Part shown: positions 21,150-47,639 of the stretch, piece after piece
How positions within the stretch are numbered: the first letter of the stretch is position 1
Layout of the letters: the number at the start of each line of letters is the position of its first letter
Source: Symbiodinium natans
Taxonomy: Eukaryota; Sar; Dinophyceae; Suessiales; Symbiodiniaceae
Assembly (NCBI GenBank): GCA_905221605.1
Contig: CAJNDS010002210.1
Span: 299,501 to 363,500 of the forward strand
DNA: 64,000 nucleotides
Direction: 5' to 3'
Made by a program: the position numbers and the translations under genes
Notes under the pieces: model-generated
Database searches by the model: none
The model's input: the letters and a program-made list of their open reading frames with translations, nothing else
What the model was told of the DNA's origin: nothing

Positions 21150-21725
21150 AGGCTCATCCTCGTGGAGTGCAGTTGCGTAGACCTGTCGCTAGGAACGCTG
21201 GCAGTATGCATGCTTGGTGTTCCGATGGGGTGCTCAAGGTGTGCAACAGTACCCTTGCATGTCCAAGACAGGTTCATGCATAAGCATTGTGTCAGAACAC
21301 ACCCACAGGAGCTGGACTGCTTTTCCACCTGTAAACTAGGCCCACTGAATAGCACCCTTTGCTACCGGAATTGGAACGTCATGGCCGCGGCCGTCGCAAC
21401 AACGCTCAATGTGGCTGATGATGGCAGTGATGACGGCCAGTGCAGGCAACATTGCATGTTTCACCCGGGGGATATCCTCACTGGATTGGCGTGGTTGAGA
21501 ATCCGTCCTGCGCCTTTAGCTTGAGGTGGATGAAGGTTTTTCGTCCTGAACCAGAGCACATCAAAACACCGCAGAGATGCCTCTTGCGCCTGCGCCCATA
21601 GCTTGCGAGGACCAAGCGGGAGAGTTTCTTCAGTGCGGACGCAGGAGCATACGCAGGCCGGTACCGCTGCAGACCCTCAAAGGAAACCCCAAGAGATGTG
21701 CAATCTGTCATGGCGCGGAAGTTTT
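21150..21725. other. Island between arrays; possible coding on either strand
   Basis: The minus strand 21711-21478 gives an open frame with basic, coding-like sequence (KKLSRLVLASYGRRRKRHL); the + strand 21162-21524 is also open. Neither is recognised and no splice structure was settled. Confidence 0.25.
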
Positions 21726-21726
21726 T

Positions 21727-22027
21727 TGTTTAGGGTTTAGGGTTTAGGATTTAGGGTTTAGGGTTTAGGGTTTAGGGTTTAGGGTCTAACAAATGCCGAC
21801 GGAAGAGCTTGTTGAGTCTTCCTTTTCTTTTTTTGGCTATGCGCGGTCTGCCCAGGTCAGTCAGCAGGAACTGGTGGTGGTACTCCTACTCCCGTTGGGT
21901 CCACGGACCTTGCTGGCTGGCCTCCGCCAGCAAAGAGGAAATCCGAGGTCGGGTTTAGGGGGCTTCGGGTTTAGGGTTTAGGGTTTAGGGTTTAGGGTTT
22001 AGGGTTTAGGGTTTAGGGTTTAGGGGG
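21727..22027 (+). repeat. Two TTTAGGG arrays around a 160-bp island
   Basis: 21727-21785 (8 units) and 21953-22027 (about 9 units) flank an island with an acceptor-like CTGCCCAG at ~21857 and coding-like downstream sequence. Confidence 0.8.
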
Positions 22028-22237
22028 CTTCGGGATGTATGGGTTCAGGCGTTGGAATGCTTTAGACTTCCACGTTTTTTCGCGGGCGGAGGTATGGTGC
22101 AGATTGCTGGTGGCTTGTCCTGACTGCATGTTTTGGCATCTTGCACCTGGCATGGATGCTGTAAAGATACGACCCACAAAGGTCCCTGTTAGCTCTTAGG
22201 GCTTCGGGAGTAGGGCTCAAGGTTTCGGATTTAAGGT

Positions 22238-22365
22238 CCCTAACCCTAAACCCTAAACCCTAAACCCTAAACCCTAAACCCTAAACCCTAAACCCTAAAC
22301 CCTAAACCCTAAACCCTAAACCCTAAACCCTAAACCCAAAACCCTAAACCCTAAACCCTAAACCG
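22238..22365 (-). repeat. CCCTAAA array
   Basis: About 18 units, nearly canonical. Confidence 0.92.
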
Positions 22366-22564
22366 CCTTGCAGCAGATCCAGGGAGCTGGGCCAAAGCTC
22401 TCAATAAGCACAGTCACAAGTCAGAATCCTGCGAACGACCCGGCAACAACAAACACTGGCTGGTTCTTAGTAGGGAATGAGGGAATGAGGAAGGAGACTA
22501 CCAAGCGAGGAACAACATCTCCGAACCAAACGGACGACGTCTGACACCCCAAACTTGAGATGTG

Positions 22565-22660
22565 CCCCCCTTGTACTAGCAGTCCCTACTCGAGACCATG
22601 GCACCCGTATGTTACGTAAATCCTTATTAAGGACTGTTAGTATAAGGGGGAACATCCCAA
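22565..22660. mobile_element. Palindromic element family A, copy 2
   Basis: Right arm is complete (TCCTTATTAAGGACTGTTAG, then GGGGGAACATCCCAA). Left arm is diverged (CCCCCTTGTACTAGCAGTCC). Confidence 0.6.
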
Positions 22661-23366
22661 CCCTAAACCCTAAACTGTCTGGAGGTGCCAACCTTCTTAG
22701 CCAACCAAGCAGCGCGATCAATGCCTCGGCCATTGCTTTGTTCGAGCTGCGAGCCGAGACATCTTCGTGACTTTCTTGGTTTCCTTGAAGTTTTTGGATG
22801 GTAGAAGTTGCCGTATATGGGTACAACCTCCGATCTCTAGTTGGCATAGTTGATGGCTAAGACTAGGACGGTATCTGATCGTCTTGGAGCCCCTCTGTTT
22901 CGTTCTTGATGAGTGAAATATTCGCAGTAGTCCATCTGAAACAAGTCCAAGAATATCACCTCTGAAACAAAATGGAACTGAGGTCCAATCTTTTGATTCC
23001 GGTCAAATGTATTTAAGGCAACCGCTTGCTTGAAGCACTTCCTGAAGGTACATGTCCTAAATACCGCACCACACAACGAAGGGCAGCTTTGATAGGCAAG
23101 CAAAAACATACGTATATGAATGTATTCACAATACACCACAATACTATTCAATTCTGCATTACATTCTCGCCATCTTTGCTTGGGAAGCGTGGTGCGACTT
23201 TGTTGTTTCACAGACATCGTTCCTATCTTGATGGTTATAAGGTCTTTGGATATTGAAAGACGTTGGACTTGTTTCACTGGTGCACAGCCCTCATCGTTCA
23301 TGTGCTACTCATCTTCCACAGACCTGTTGGGATCTCATCCGCGCTCGCTCATTGCTTTGCTTGCAG
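22661..23366. other. Island without resolved gene
   Basis: A minus-strand frame at 23301-22837 (154 codons) is open but has no recognised motif. No telomeric arrays. Composition is more AT-rich than the flanks. Confidence 0.25.
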
Positions 23367-23425
23367 ACATTCCGAGGCTTGCTTGTCACGCTGACGTACT
23401 GGTTCTGCTTCGTGCGCCTTGGACA
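23367..23425 (+). CDS. Candidate hydrophobic exon, possibly first membrane segment of the channel
   Basis: Acceptor TTGCTTGCAG, then TFRGLLVTLTYWFCFVRLGH, and a GT donor at CAT|GTTAGG. Hydrophobic and upstream of the luminal-domain exons, so it could be membrane segment 1 of the polycystin-like gene. Weak evidence. Confidence 0.25.
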
Positions 23426-23434
23426 TGTTAGGGT

Positions 23435-23533
23435 TGGGATGTTCCCCCCTTACATGAACCGTCCCGAATCGGGATGATGGCACCCCCAATTATAATCCCC
23501 ATGAAGGACTGTCAGGATAAGGGGGAACATCCC
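23435..23533. mobile_element. Palindromic element family A, copy 3
   Basis: TGGGATGTTCCCCCCTTA at the left pairs with TAAGGGGGAACATCCCCA at the right, with AATCCCCATGAAGGACTGTC internally. Confidence 0.7.
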
Positions 23534-23830
23534 CATGTTAGGTATCTAAGGTGTTTAGGGTTAAGTGTTTGTGAACTCTGACCATCTCCTTGGTGCAAGA
23601 ATCGGCTTGCTGGGAGAGGATCCTTCGCGCATCCGGTTCATATGCTTGTCATACGACTGGTGCATGAGATTCGCCCAGTTTGCGGTTATCCACGGGGCGA
23701 CCGTGACGCTGAGGTATTCGCAGGTTGTTCATCAAAATACAGCGGCGTCTTGGGAGATCCGGGCCACTTTCAAGCACCCTGGACGTGGAATAGTCCGCGG
23801 AGTTGAAAGTGTTGGGCAAACAAGGTTTAT

Positions 23831-23897
23831 GGTTCGGGTTTAGGGTTTAGGGTTTAGGGTCTAGGGTTTAGGGTTTAGGCTTAGGGTTTAGGGTTTG
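23831..23897 (+). repeat. TTTAGGG array
   Basis: About eight units, partly degenerate, followed by TTCGGG repeats to ~23917. Confidence 0.85.
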
Positions 23898-24039
23898 GTT
23901 CGGGTTCGGGTTCGGGGGGGTGCATGGCGCAGACCTTCTACATACTGGCGGGGCAGCCTGTCATTTGGCGGTCAGGATGTGCATGCCCCCAGGCATGAGA
24001 GAGCGAGCGCGCAAGAAAGAGGTAGAGATGAAAGCACGA

Positions 24040-24115
24040 AGAGAAACAGGGAACGAGAGAGAGAGAGAGAGAGTGAGAGTGTGAGAGAGTGATAGAGAGA
24101 GTGAGAGAGACAGAC
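24040..24115 (+). repeat. GA-rich microsatellite
   Basis: GAGAGA tract with GTGAGA interruptions. Confidence 0.9.
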
Positions 24116-24273
24116 ATAGCCAAGGAACTGAGGGATTTCCCTGTGACATCTGCCGAGCTGCGTTTTTTTATGTCTGCACCCGTGTTGGTTGTGACGCCCA
24201 ACATCTGTGCCCCAACCCTCAATCCCGAACTGTAGAAGCAGACGCTGGGTGGGAGACCGTGACCCTAAACCCT

Positions 24274-24411
24274 ACTTGGAGGTTCATGGTACTTTTTAAC
24301 CAATTATAACAGTACTTATACTGTACTTCCATATTCGGGCACTTAAGGGGCCTATAAGTGGGTGATACGTACAGTTATAATTGGATAATAAGTACCATGA
24401 ACCTCCAAGTA
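24274..24411. mobile_element. Palindromic element family B, copy 1
   Basis: Terminal inverted repeat ACTTGGAGGTTCATGGTACT / AGTACCATGAACCTCCAAGT. Inner inverted motif CCAATTATAAC / GTTATAATTGG and a central CACTTAAGGGG. 138 bp, non-coding. Confidence 0.8.
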
Positions 24412-24769
24412 AGCCCTGCAATTTGCAAGGATATCGCGGGAGGCGTTCCATAAGTGGGGAAGCCCCAAGAGGCGTTGCAAGGCCAATCAAACAGACTAGG
24501 CCCAGGCCTAGGCGTTGAGTGAGGGTTTCGGGTTTAGGTTTTGGGGTGTAGGGTGGTTGGAAAAGGGTTTAGGGTGACACTCTTAGGAGATGGGCCTCTA
24601 CTTCTTGCAGACATGCAAAGAACTGCCCGTCGCACATGCCCCGCTCTGAATGTTTCCAGCCGGTTGAGGGCTTCGCAGTCTTGCACTGCGGGCAGTTTTC
24701 TTCTAAGATTCGGGCTGGGCTCTACCATTATTTACTTTGAAAATTTGCGCTACGCACTGTGAGCCCTCC

Positions 24770-25340
24770 GTTACAGCTCCGTTACAGCACCTGCTACAGT
24801 TCCGTTACAGCTGCGTTGCACCTCCGTTACAGCTTCGTCACAGCTTCCGCTAGAGCTCCGTTACCGCTCCGTTGCACCTCCGCTACACCTCCGTTACAGC
24901 TTCCGTTACAGTTCCGTTGCAGCTCCGTTACAGTTCCGTTGCAGCTCCGTTATTGCTCCGATGCACCTCCGTTACAGCTCCCTTGCACCTCCGTTGCAGC
25001 TCCTTTACAGCTTCCGTTACAGCACCTGCTACAGTTCCGTTACAGCTCAGTTATACAGCTCCGTTACAGCTCCGTTGCAGTTCCGTTACGGCTCCGTGAC
25101 AGCTCCCGTTACAGCTCAGTTGTACAGCTCCGTTACAGTTCCTTTGCATGTCCGTTACAGGTCCGTTACAAGTCCGTTATCAAGTTGCTGCTTTTGCCAC
25201 GGCTCCGTTCCAGCTTCCGTTGCAGCATCGCTACAGCCGGTAGCGTTCCGTTGCAGCCTTCCGATCCGGCTCCTTTACAGCTCCGCGACAAATCCGTTAC
25301 AGCTCCGCTCCTTTCCGTTACAGTTTCTGTTATCAGCCCC
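24770..25340 (+). repeat. Degenerate CTCCGTTACAG minisatellite
   Basis: About 50 imperfect copies of a 10-12 bp unit (CTCCGTTACAG, CTCCGTTGCAC, TTCCGTTACAG). The long open frame across it is a product of the repeat. Flanked by an inverted pair: 24702-24733 and 25378-25411 share GGGCTCTACCAT in opposite orientations. Confidence 0.85.
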
Positions 25341-25411
25341 GTTACCGGAGAGCATTTCTGTAATAGTAGAGGCCTGCAAATGATGGTAGAGCCCCGCCCC
25401 AATTCTAAGGA

Positions 25412-26425
25412 CCTCATGCAGAAGCCTCTATACGAGAGGCTTATGTGAACAATGCATACCCGCTGATCCTCGCTCTTGACGCTAACCTCAAACCCTGAAC
25501 CCTAAAAGCTAAACCCTAAACAGGCAAGTTCGAGAAGGGAAATAACAACCTAAAACAGGAACTTCGAGAACATCATGGACCGGAGAACCAGCAAGCCTCT
25601 TGGCGTCAAAGCTCGAAACTCCACTTGCCCAAAACATCCGAAGTCCCGAAGCCCTACGCCCTCGGACTTCGTCCCTGCTGAGTGGCTCGTCCTAAACCCT
25701 AAACCCTGAACCCTAAACCCTAAACCCTGAGCCAAAACACCCTAAACCCTCAACCCCAAACCCGAAGCCCTAAACCCTGAACCCTAAACCCTAAACCCTA
25801 AAGCTATGCGGGAGGGAATAGCACCCGGCCCTCCAAGCCCAACGCACGTAAGGTTGAAAGCAGACGTTGGTGATGAACCCGACGACATCGTTTTCAAGGA
25901 TTCCAAGTTTCCATTACGGTGACGGTTTGGGAAAAGTTTAGAGGGTAAAGAAGCTCAAAGAAGCGAAGTTTAATCCCGGAATTCTGCCCAATCGCCCTGC
26001 GAGACGGTTTGGAGGGTTGAGAGTTGTTTCGGGTTTCAGGGTTTCTGGGTTGCGCGGGTTGTTTCGGGTCTAGGGTTTAGGGTCTCTGCCCAAAAGGTGT
26101 TGGGTCATGGGCAGATAGAGTCCTTAAACCCGAAACCCTGATTCCTCATAAACCCTAAGCCCTAAACTGCAGATGGTTCTAGTGTTCAGAGTTGGCCAGT
26201 TGCCAGGAGCTCTCACACAGGCTCCCCCAAAGCTCATCTGGGAGCTGATGCATTTCTCATGAACCCTCGTCCTCAGCAAGACATGTCTGACCTCTGTACC
26301 ATACATTCTTCTCTAAAACCTAAACCCTAAACCCTGAACCCTAACACCTAAACCCTAAACCAAAAAAATAAACCTAAACCCTAAACCCTGAGACGGGTAC
26401 CGGCCGAACCTGAGAATGTTCGCAG
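25412..26425. other. Islands and degenerate CCCTAAA sequence before the first channel exon
   Basis: 25690-25805 and 26315-26395 are loose CCCTAAA arrays. Coding-like stretches after AG acceptors occur near 25854 (DVGDEPDDIVFKDSKF) and 26171 (LVFRVGQLPGAL). Either could be an exon of the channel gene, but neither is secure. Confidence 0.3.
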
Positions 26426-41822
<15,397 letters not shown>

Positions 41823-41823
<1 letters not shown>

Positions 41824-41976
41824 GTTTAGGGTTTAGGGTTTAGGGTTTTTAGGGTTTTTAGGGTTTTTAGGGTTTTTAGGGTTTTTAGGGTTTTTAGGGT
41901 TTTTAGGGTTTTTAGGGTTTTTAGGGTTTTTAGGGTTTTTAGGGTTTTTAGGGTTTTTAGGGTTCAGGGTTGAGGG
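41823..41976 (+). repeat. TTTTTAGGG variant array
   Basis: Three TTTAGGG units, then about 13 units of the 9-bp variant TTTTTAGGG. Very regular, so locally amplified. Confidence 0.93.
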
Positions 41977-42011
41977 TTTAGGGTTTCGGTTTTGGGGTGT
42001 TGTTGGGTACG

Positions 42012-42183
42012 GACTCCAATACCCCTTAATTTAGGATTATTCCTTAAAGCACACTAGGCCTCCTCAATACCCTCAACCCTCAACCCTCAACCCTAAACCA
42101 AAAACCCTAAACCCTAAACCCTCAACCCTAATCCCTACTATGGTTTAAGGAACACCCCTTAATTCAGGAGTATTGGGGTCTTT
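42012..42183. mobile_element. Palindromic element family D, copy 2, with CCCTAAA core
   Basis: Ends CCAATACCCCTTAATTTAGG and TTAATTCAGGAGTATTGGGG are inverted repeats, as are TTCCTTAAA / TTTAAGGAA further in. The centre (42067-42140) is CCCTAAA/CCCTCAA repeats. Confidence 0.65.
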
Positions 42184-42246
42184 AGGAATTAAGGTTTGGG
42201 GAGCCGAAGCCACGCCCAGTAGAGTCTGAGAAGCCCCTGTTGTTCC

Positions 42247-42395
42247 GGTTTAGGGTTTAGGGTTTAGGGTTTAGGGTTTAGGGTTTAGGGTTTAGGGTTT
42301 AGGGTTTGGGTTTTAGGGTTTAGGGTTTAGGGTTTAGGGTTTGGGTTTTAGGGTTTAGGGTTTAGGGTTTGGGGTTTAGGGTTTAGGGTTTAGGG
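42247..42395 (+). repeat. TTTAGGG array
   Basis: About 20 units with GGGTTTGGG and GGGTTTTAGGG variants. Confidence 0.93.
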
Positions 42396-42524
42396 GGTAC
42401 TTATTCACCAATTATAACTCTACTTATAAACCACTGATACGCCCCTTAAGTGTCCTAATATGGTCAAAAGTACAGTTACAAGCACAGTTATCATTGGTTA
42501 ATAAATGCCACGAACCTCCAAGTA
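42396..42524. mobile_element. Palindromic element family B, copy 2
   Basis: Keeps CCAATTATAACTCTACTTAT and the right end GCCACGAACCTCCAAGTA. The left terminus merges into a TTTAGGG array. Confidence 0.6.
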
Positions 42525-42726
42525 CCCTTGTTCACGCGGTTTAGGGTTGAGCGTTTGGGGGAACATCCTTATCCCAATGCCCCAAAAGGTTTTCTAAAGG
42601 GAATCCTAGCTCTAATCATCCTTAAACCATATTCCAACTTTCTGGAGTTTACTGCGAGGGTTAAGGGTTTAGGGTCTAGGCTAGGGGTTGTTATGAGTTG
42701 TTTCAGGTGTAGTGCAGGTGTTTCAG

Positions 42727-42866
42727 AATGTTGAAAAGCGACCCTGAACACGCCCAAAGAGGGACCTTGCCGTCGAAGGACATGCTCCTGACCTTTGCGA
42801 AGACGTTGACGAGCGCTGGGACTGTCGGTGCCAGCAACATCACGAATGTCGCCACCTGGTCTGAAC
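42727..42866 (+). CDS. Candidate C-terminal exon (possibly channel)
   Basis: After AGTGCAGGTGTTTCAG, an open frame reads LKSDPEHAQRGTLPSKDMLL, then TFAKTLTSAG. Soluble, coding-like, downstream of the last helix, so a cytosolic tail exon is possible. Confidence 0.35.
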
Positions 42867-42869
42867 TGG

Positions 42870-42960
42870 GTTTAGGGCTTGTGCGTGCTTGTGCTTGTGT
42901 GCTGGTGCGCTCGTGCGCTCGTGCTCTCGTGCGCTTGTGCGCTTGTGCGCTCGTACGCCC
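42870..42960 (+). repeat. GTGCGCTC-type simple repeat
   Basis: Alternating GTGCGCTC, GTGCGCTT and GTGCTTGT units. Confidence 0.85.
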
Positions 42961-43336
42961 CCAACCCGAGGCTGAACTTTAAAGGATTCTATTCTATTTG
43001 GGGTATAAAAGGGGGGGGGAATACCCACTTGTACCTTTCCTTTGGGTCCCACTTGTAAGTTTCCTTGGGTGCTGCCAGGCATCGGGCATCGCTCACCTCA
43101 CCAAAACGCCGTGGTCCCCAGTCGCAAAGTTCTCGAACCTGTTCAGACACTTGGACTCAGAAAGTTTGGATGTTTAGGGTCTTTAGGGTTTAGGGTCTAG
43201 GGTTTAGGGTTTAGGGTTTGTCACAAGTTGCATGTGCAGTACTAAGTTTGCCTAGACAGACAGTTTGTCGAAGGCCTTTCCCAGCTGACTTCAGGAGTCT
43301 GTGTCAAAAAGCGGGTTAGCGGGTTCGGGTTTCGTT

Positions 43337-43447
43337 TGGGATGTTCCCCCCTTATACCAACAGTCCTTCATAGGGATTGCAGTACCCCCCCCCCCCCTTT
43401 TTGATAATCCCGATTAAGGACTGTGAGTATGAGGGGGAACATCCCAA
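43337..43447. mobile_element. Palindromic element family A, copy 6
   Basis: TTGGGATGTTCCCCCCTTAT and ATGAGGGGGAACATCCCAA ends; inner AACAGTCCTTCATAGGGATT / AATCCCGATTAAGGACTGTG. A run of C at 43386-43398 is in the loop. Confidence 0.8.
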
Positions 43448-43714
43448 GGTCCAGGGTTCAGGGCTCAGAGTTTAGCTTTGTGGTACTTTTACCGTAACTT
43501 TAGTTCCTTTTACCTTTTTTTGGGGGTTTAGTTGGGGTTTCTGAATCAGGCAGCTATTAAAGTTTATATTTTTGGCTACCCTCCTGAGTGCAGCCAAGTT
43601 AGGGTTGTGGAGGGCTTTCGGGCTTTTGGGGCGTTTCGGAGCCTGGAGCCCGGGTGCGCCAAACCTTTATAGCATTCTCCTTGGCTTCGGCAGTGCCCCA
43701 GCCTGAATCTAAAA

Positions 43715-43795
43715 ACCCTTAAACAATAAACCCTAAACCCTAAACCCTGAACCCTAAACCCTAAACCCTAAACCCTAAACCCTAAACCCTAAGTC
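43715..43795 (-). repeat. CCCTAAA array
   Basis: About 11 units. Confidence 0.9.
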
Positions 43796-43989
43796 GAGAT
43801 CCTATCCCTAAACCCTAGCGCCCGGCACCGTCAGAGATGGTTGCGGGTTCAGGCTCCCATCGGGTTCCGGCAGAGGGAGCCCTAAACCCAAGCCCTCAAC
43901 CCTAAGCCCAAAACCCGAAACCCTAAACCCTCAGCCCTAAACCCTAGACCCCAAAAAAAACTCTAGTCCCTAAACCCTACCCAAACCCT

Positions 43990-44590
43990 ACACCCTGGGC
44001 TCTCTAGGCCGTTTAGGGTCATTACCTTCCTCCTGGATGGCTGAAAAAGTTCCTGAAATCCCGGCTCAGGGTTGTTCTGGGCCTGGGGTCGTTGGGGCTG
44101 CTTTTTAAACATTTTGTTTGTGAATTGAAATTTTTCTGCGCCGTATTTGAGGGGTCCTGTCACAGGTTTCGGGTTTAGGGTAACCCTAACCCTAAAGCCT
44201 AAACGGGGCATGTTCAAGGCTCAAAGGGGTTTGCGTTCTTGGGTTTAGGGGGTTCATGAGTCCAGGGTTGCATGGTCTCAGGGTCTTAGGGTTTAGGGAG
44301 GGTTTAGGGTTTAGGGTTTCGGGTTTAGGGTTTAGGGCTTTTTCAGAAGGTTGGCCCACTAGATTTACTGGAAACAGATGCGCATTTTGTTATGAATGGT
44401 CTCTAGCCGAGAATCCTCAGTCTAGTGCTTCTTGTTCACAAGACACAGCGGCCGGCAAAGCCAGGCAAGCAGCATTCAGAAACCGGCACGCGAAAGGAAG
44501 CATGCCGAGTTTTTCCGGATTCCTCCGCAATACTGTGTCAGCATCTTAAGACAACAACATGCAGAAAAGACCATGTAACAAAACACCAAT
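43990..44590. other. Island; no gene resolved
   Basis: Short TTTAGGG runs at 44285-44340. The + frame 44340-44550 is open (NRCAFCYEWSLAEN) but unassigned. Confidence 0.25.
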
Positions 44591-44592
44591 AT

Positions 44593-44700
44593 TGGGATGT
44601 TCCCCCCAAATCCTAACAGTGATTCCTTAATGGGGACCATAATCGGGGGTTACTGCAAATCCCTTTTAAAGGCCGTTAGGTAGGAGTGGGAACATCCCCC
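44593..44700. mobile_element. Palindromic element family A, copy 7
   Basis: TTGGGATGTTCCCCCC at the left, GGGAACATCCCCC at the right; inner arms partly decayed. Confidence 0.65.
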
Positions 44701-45510
44701 CCCCACCCAAGACAAGACGACCATTAGCACATTCTCCCCAGGCGAAGGAGGCTCGCGGATGCAGAGCACCGAGAACCTGGGGGGTGAGACCACCGAGGCT
44801 TGGGGAGCCCTCTGGAGCCCTCTGTGGGCTCTTTTCTTTGTGCTTTACTGTGACTTTAGATCCTTAGCCTTTTTGGGTTTATTGGGTTTCTTCATATGGC
44901 AGCTAAAAATCTAATTTTTAGCTACCCTTCTGAGTGCAGCCAAGTTTTGGTGTGTTTTTTTTTTGGGTGGGGGCGCCTTGCGGGCTCACAGCCACCAGCG
45001 GAGGCTTCGAGCAAGAGGCCCCATTCCGAAAACCGAAAACCCTAAACCCCCTGTCCTGGCTTCAGGGGTTTTGCCCTTAAATCTCAGCTGGGGCTCCTTC
45101 CACACTCCTCCATGTTTTTTTTTCAAGGGGAGGGGGCTGGGCCTGGGGTTTTAGGGTTTCGGGTTTGGGGGTCAGCATGGGTTCCTGAAGGGTTTAGGGG
45201 TTAGGGGTTCACGTCCTTTTAGATCAGCTTGCTTTGACTGATATCTGTTTCCAACATTGAATCATAGGCCCAACGCCCAAGCTGGGAGTCCAAAAGCAAT
45301 CGGTCGGTCGTTCGGTCCTTCAGTAGCCAGTTGTGGGTTTGAAGGATGTCCGTGTGGATGCACGCTTAACCCCATCTGAACCTGCAAGCCCCTAGAGGTC
45401 TGGAGCTGAGAGCCCGGGCCCTCATGTTGAACGGTCCGAAGTTGGTAGGTAGGAGCTTTCTGTAGTGCTTAAGCAGCACTCAAGGCTTTTGGGCCAGACC
45501 CCTCCTAAGC
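44701..45510. other. Island; no gene resolved
   Basis: The sequence GGTTT...GGCAGCTA(A/T)...TTTTTAGCTACCCT(T/C)CTGAGTGCAGCCAAGTT at 44873-44946 is also present at 43526-43600, a ~75-bp dispersed repeat. No coding sequence is supported. Confidence 0.4.
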
Positions 45511-45511
45511 C

Positions 45512-45985
45512 GCAAACCCTAAACCCTAAACCCTAAACCCTAAACCCTAAAACTGTTGTCTGAACTTTGGCTCTAGTAATGGCTGACCTTGTCCCCGTAA
45601 ACGCTTGCGAAAAGGGTGGGAAAAACACCCTAAACCGAGTGACATGTCCAGCTCTCAGGAGGTGCCGGACCCAACTGGCCCCAAAGATGCGGATCCGTCA
45701 TGCCAGCCACCTCGGGGCACTTGGAATATGTTTTAGTGTTTGGGCACTATAATTCCCAAGATACAGTACAGCAACTAATTTTTAGATTTTTGGGTACCGG
45801 AATTCTTAATTCAGTATAGGTCACTCCAGTCCTGCCGGAGTGACAGCGACGTCTCCGCGGTGAAGATGTGATTGGTGCTCCGACATGATGTTGGGGCTGA
45901 GCTTGCTTTGGAGCTAAGCCCTAAACCCTGAACCCTAAACCCTAAACCCTAAATCCTAAACCCTAAACCCTAAACCCTAAACCCG
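45512..45985. repeat. Two CCCTAAA arrays around a 360-bp island
   Basis: 45512-45552 (six units) and 45918-45985 (about nine units). Between them an acceptor-like CTCTCAG precedes a coding-like EVPDPTGPKDADPS near 45658; unassigned. Confidence 0.75.
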
Positions 45986-46235
45986 AAGCACTAAACCCCC
46001 CCGAAATGCTTCGGCGGCTTCGGAGACGGCACCCCGCCTGGCAGCCTGCAGCCCTAACCCACGAGTTCTCGCCTGTCTCGCGTCCAGTAGACGGGTGGCC
46101 CTCAACTGGGTTTAGGGTTTAGGGTTTAGGGGGATAAGGGGGTTGTACTGAGGAAGGGGGGTATGCCAGGGGGCATAAGGGGGTATAAGGGGGCTATAAA
46201 AGGGGTAAGGAGTGGGGTGTTCTTAGAAGGCACCT

Positions 46236-46590
46236 TATCATGATTATGATGACGGCGGTTGTTATTCTTATTGTTGATATCATGACAATGTTATTGAGAT
46301 GACCACTATGGTTATTCTTCTTCTTCTTCTTCTTATTGTTATTCTTGGTCCGATTAATTCTTATGAAGCTTATACATCACATATATGCTTATTAATTGCA
46401 TTATGATCATGGTTGCCATGATTGGTAGTATTCTTGATATTATTGTTATTATTTTTGTTACTTTCCATTCTCATGATGATTTTCCATGATTTTTCTGATT
46501 AATGGTACAAGCAGTCGTCTTGGCATTATGATTATTGCGACCATTACTACTATGATCATTGTTGTTATGATTGTTAGTGGTAGGTTCTTC
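46236..46590. other. AT-rich ATT/ATG-rich island
   Basis: Many TTATT, ATGATTATGATG and TTCTTCTTC stretches. Same character as 27965-28155. Non-coding as far as can be seen. Confidence 0.5.
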
Positions 46591-46769
46591 CCACCCCCAC
46601 AGTGTTTGAGTCTTTCCCTGGTATGTGTTCCGGGTTTAGAGTTTAGGATCCCTGCCACCCCATGCATTGAGTTCCGCTGCCCCCACTCCCCCCCCCCCCT
46701 TCCCCCCTCCCAGCAATACAACCGACCCGCAGATTCTCTGCAGCAACCCCAAAACCCTAGAACCCTAAA

Positions 46770-46872
46770 TTTGGGATGTTCCCTCCTTATACTAACAGTC
46801 CTTAACAGGGACTCTAATGGGGTGTGCGAGAATCCCTATGAAGGACCGTGAGTAGAAGGGGGAAGATCCGAA
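46770..46872. mobile_element. Palindromic element family A, copy 8
   Basis: Left TTGGGATGTTCCCTCCTTAT and ACTAACAGTCCTTAACAGGG; right AATCCCTATGAAGGACCGTG and GGGGGAAGATCCGAA. Confidence 0.7.
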
Positions 46873-47519
46873 CCCTAAATCCTCAAACCCTAAGCCCTAA
46901 ACCCTAAATCCTCAAACCCCTCTAGAAATTCAAGCCGCCAGAAGTTTCGTGAAAGCCGACAGCATGCCTCAAGGGACCAAAGGAGGGCCCCCTTCTAAGG
47001 GACCTTAGGGGTTCTTAGGGGGGGTACTTAGGGTATATAGGGGGCTATATAAGGTCCATACAGGGGCTATGTAGGGGAATACGATTAAGGGCCCTTCTAC
47101 AGTACGGGTCCCTCCTTCAAGTCCCTAAATGCCGGTCAGTAGGTCGTTCAGCGGGCTCTGCGCCCCAAGCCGAGTTCACTCTGCCCTGGACTTGGCGCTC
47201 CATGAACAGTTGGCAGGAAGTTTGTCATGGGCTATGAAGCCCGCATCCCGAAACCCTAACCCCAAACCCCAAAGCCTAAAGCCTAAAGCCTAACCCTAAA
47301 CCCTGAACCCTAAACCCTAAACCCTAAACCCTAAATGCATACAGGCGCAAAACCATAAGCCCTGAACCCTGAGCCCGACAGATCCTCGCCCGCCTCCGCC
47401 AGTGTGAGAGTCGGAGCCCTGGACCCTAAACCCTGAAACGATAACAGGCACACAACCCTCAAACCCTGAAATCCCGAAACCCTAGACCCTAAACCTCAGA
47501 CTCCGAGATAGCGCCGAGC

Positions 47520-47625
47520 AAACCCTAAACCCTAAACCCGAGACCCTAAACCCTAAACCCTAAACCCTAAACCCTAAACCCTAAACCCTAAACCCTAAAC
47601 CCTAAACCCTAAACCCTAAACCCTG
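47520..47625 (-). repeat. CCCTAAA array
   Basis: About 14 units. Confidence 0.92.
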
Positions 47626-47639
47626 TCGTTTGTTGGAAT

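Noticed and set aside
24759-25448. 229-codon ORF
   Set aside because: The 11-bp CTCCGTTACAG repeat lacks stops in several frames; all frames give similar low-complexity peptides.
26171-26266. Inward-rectifier K+ channel piece (LVFRVGQL)
   Set aside because: Only a few residues resemble the family and the frame ends soon after; too weak to call.
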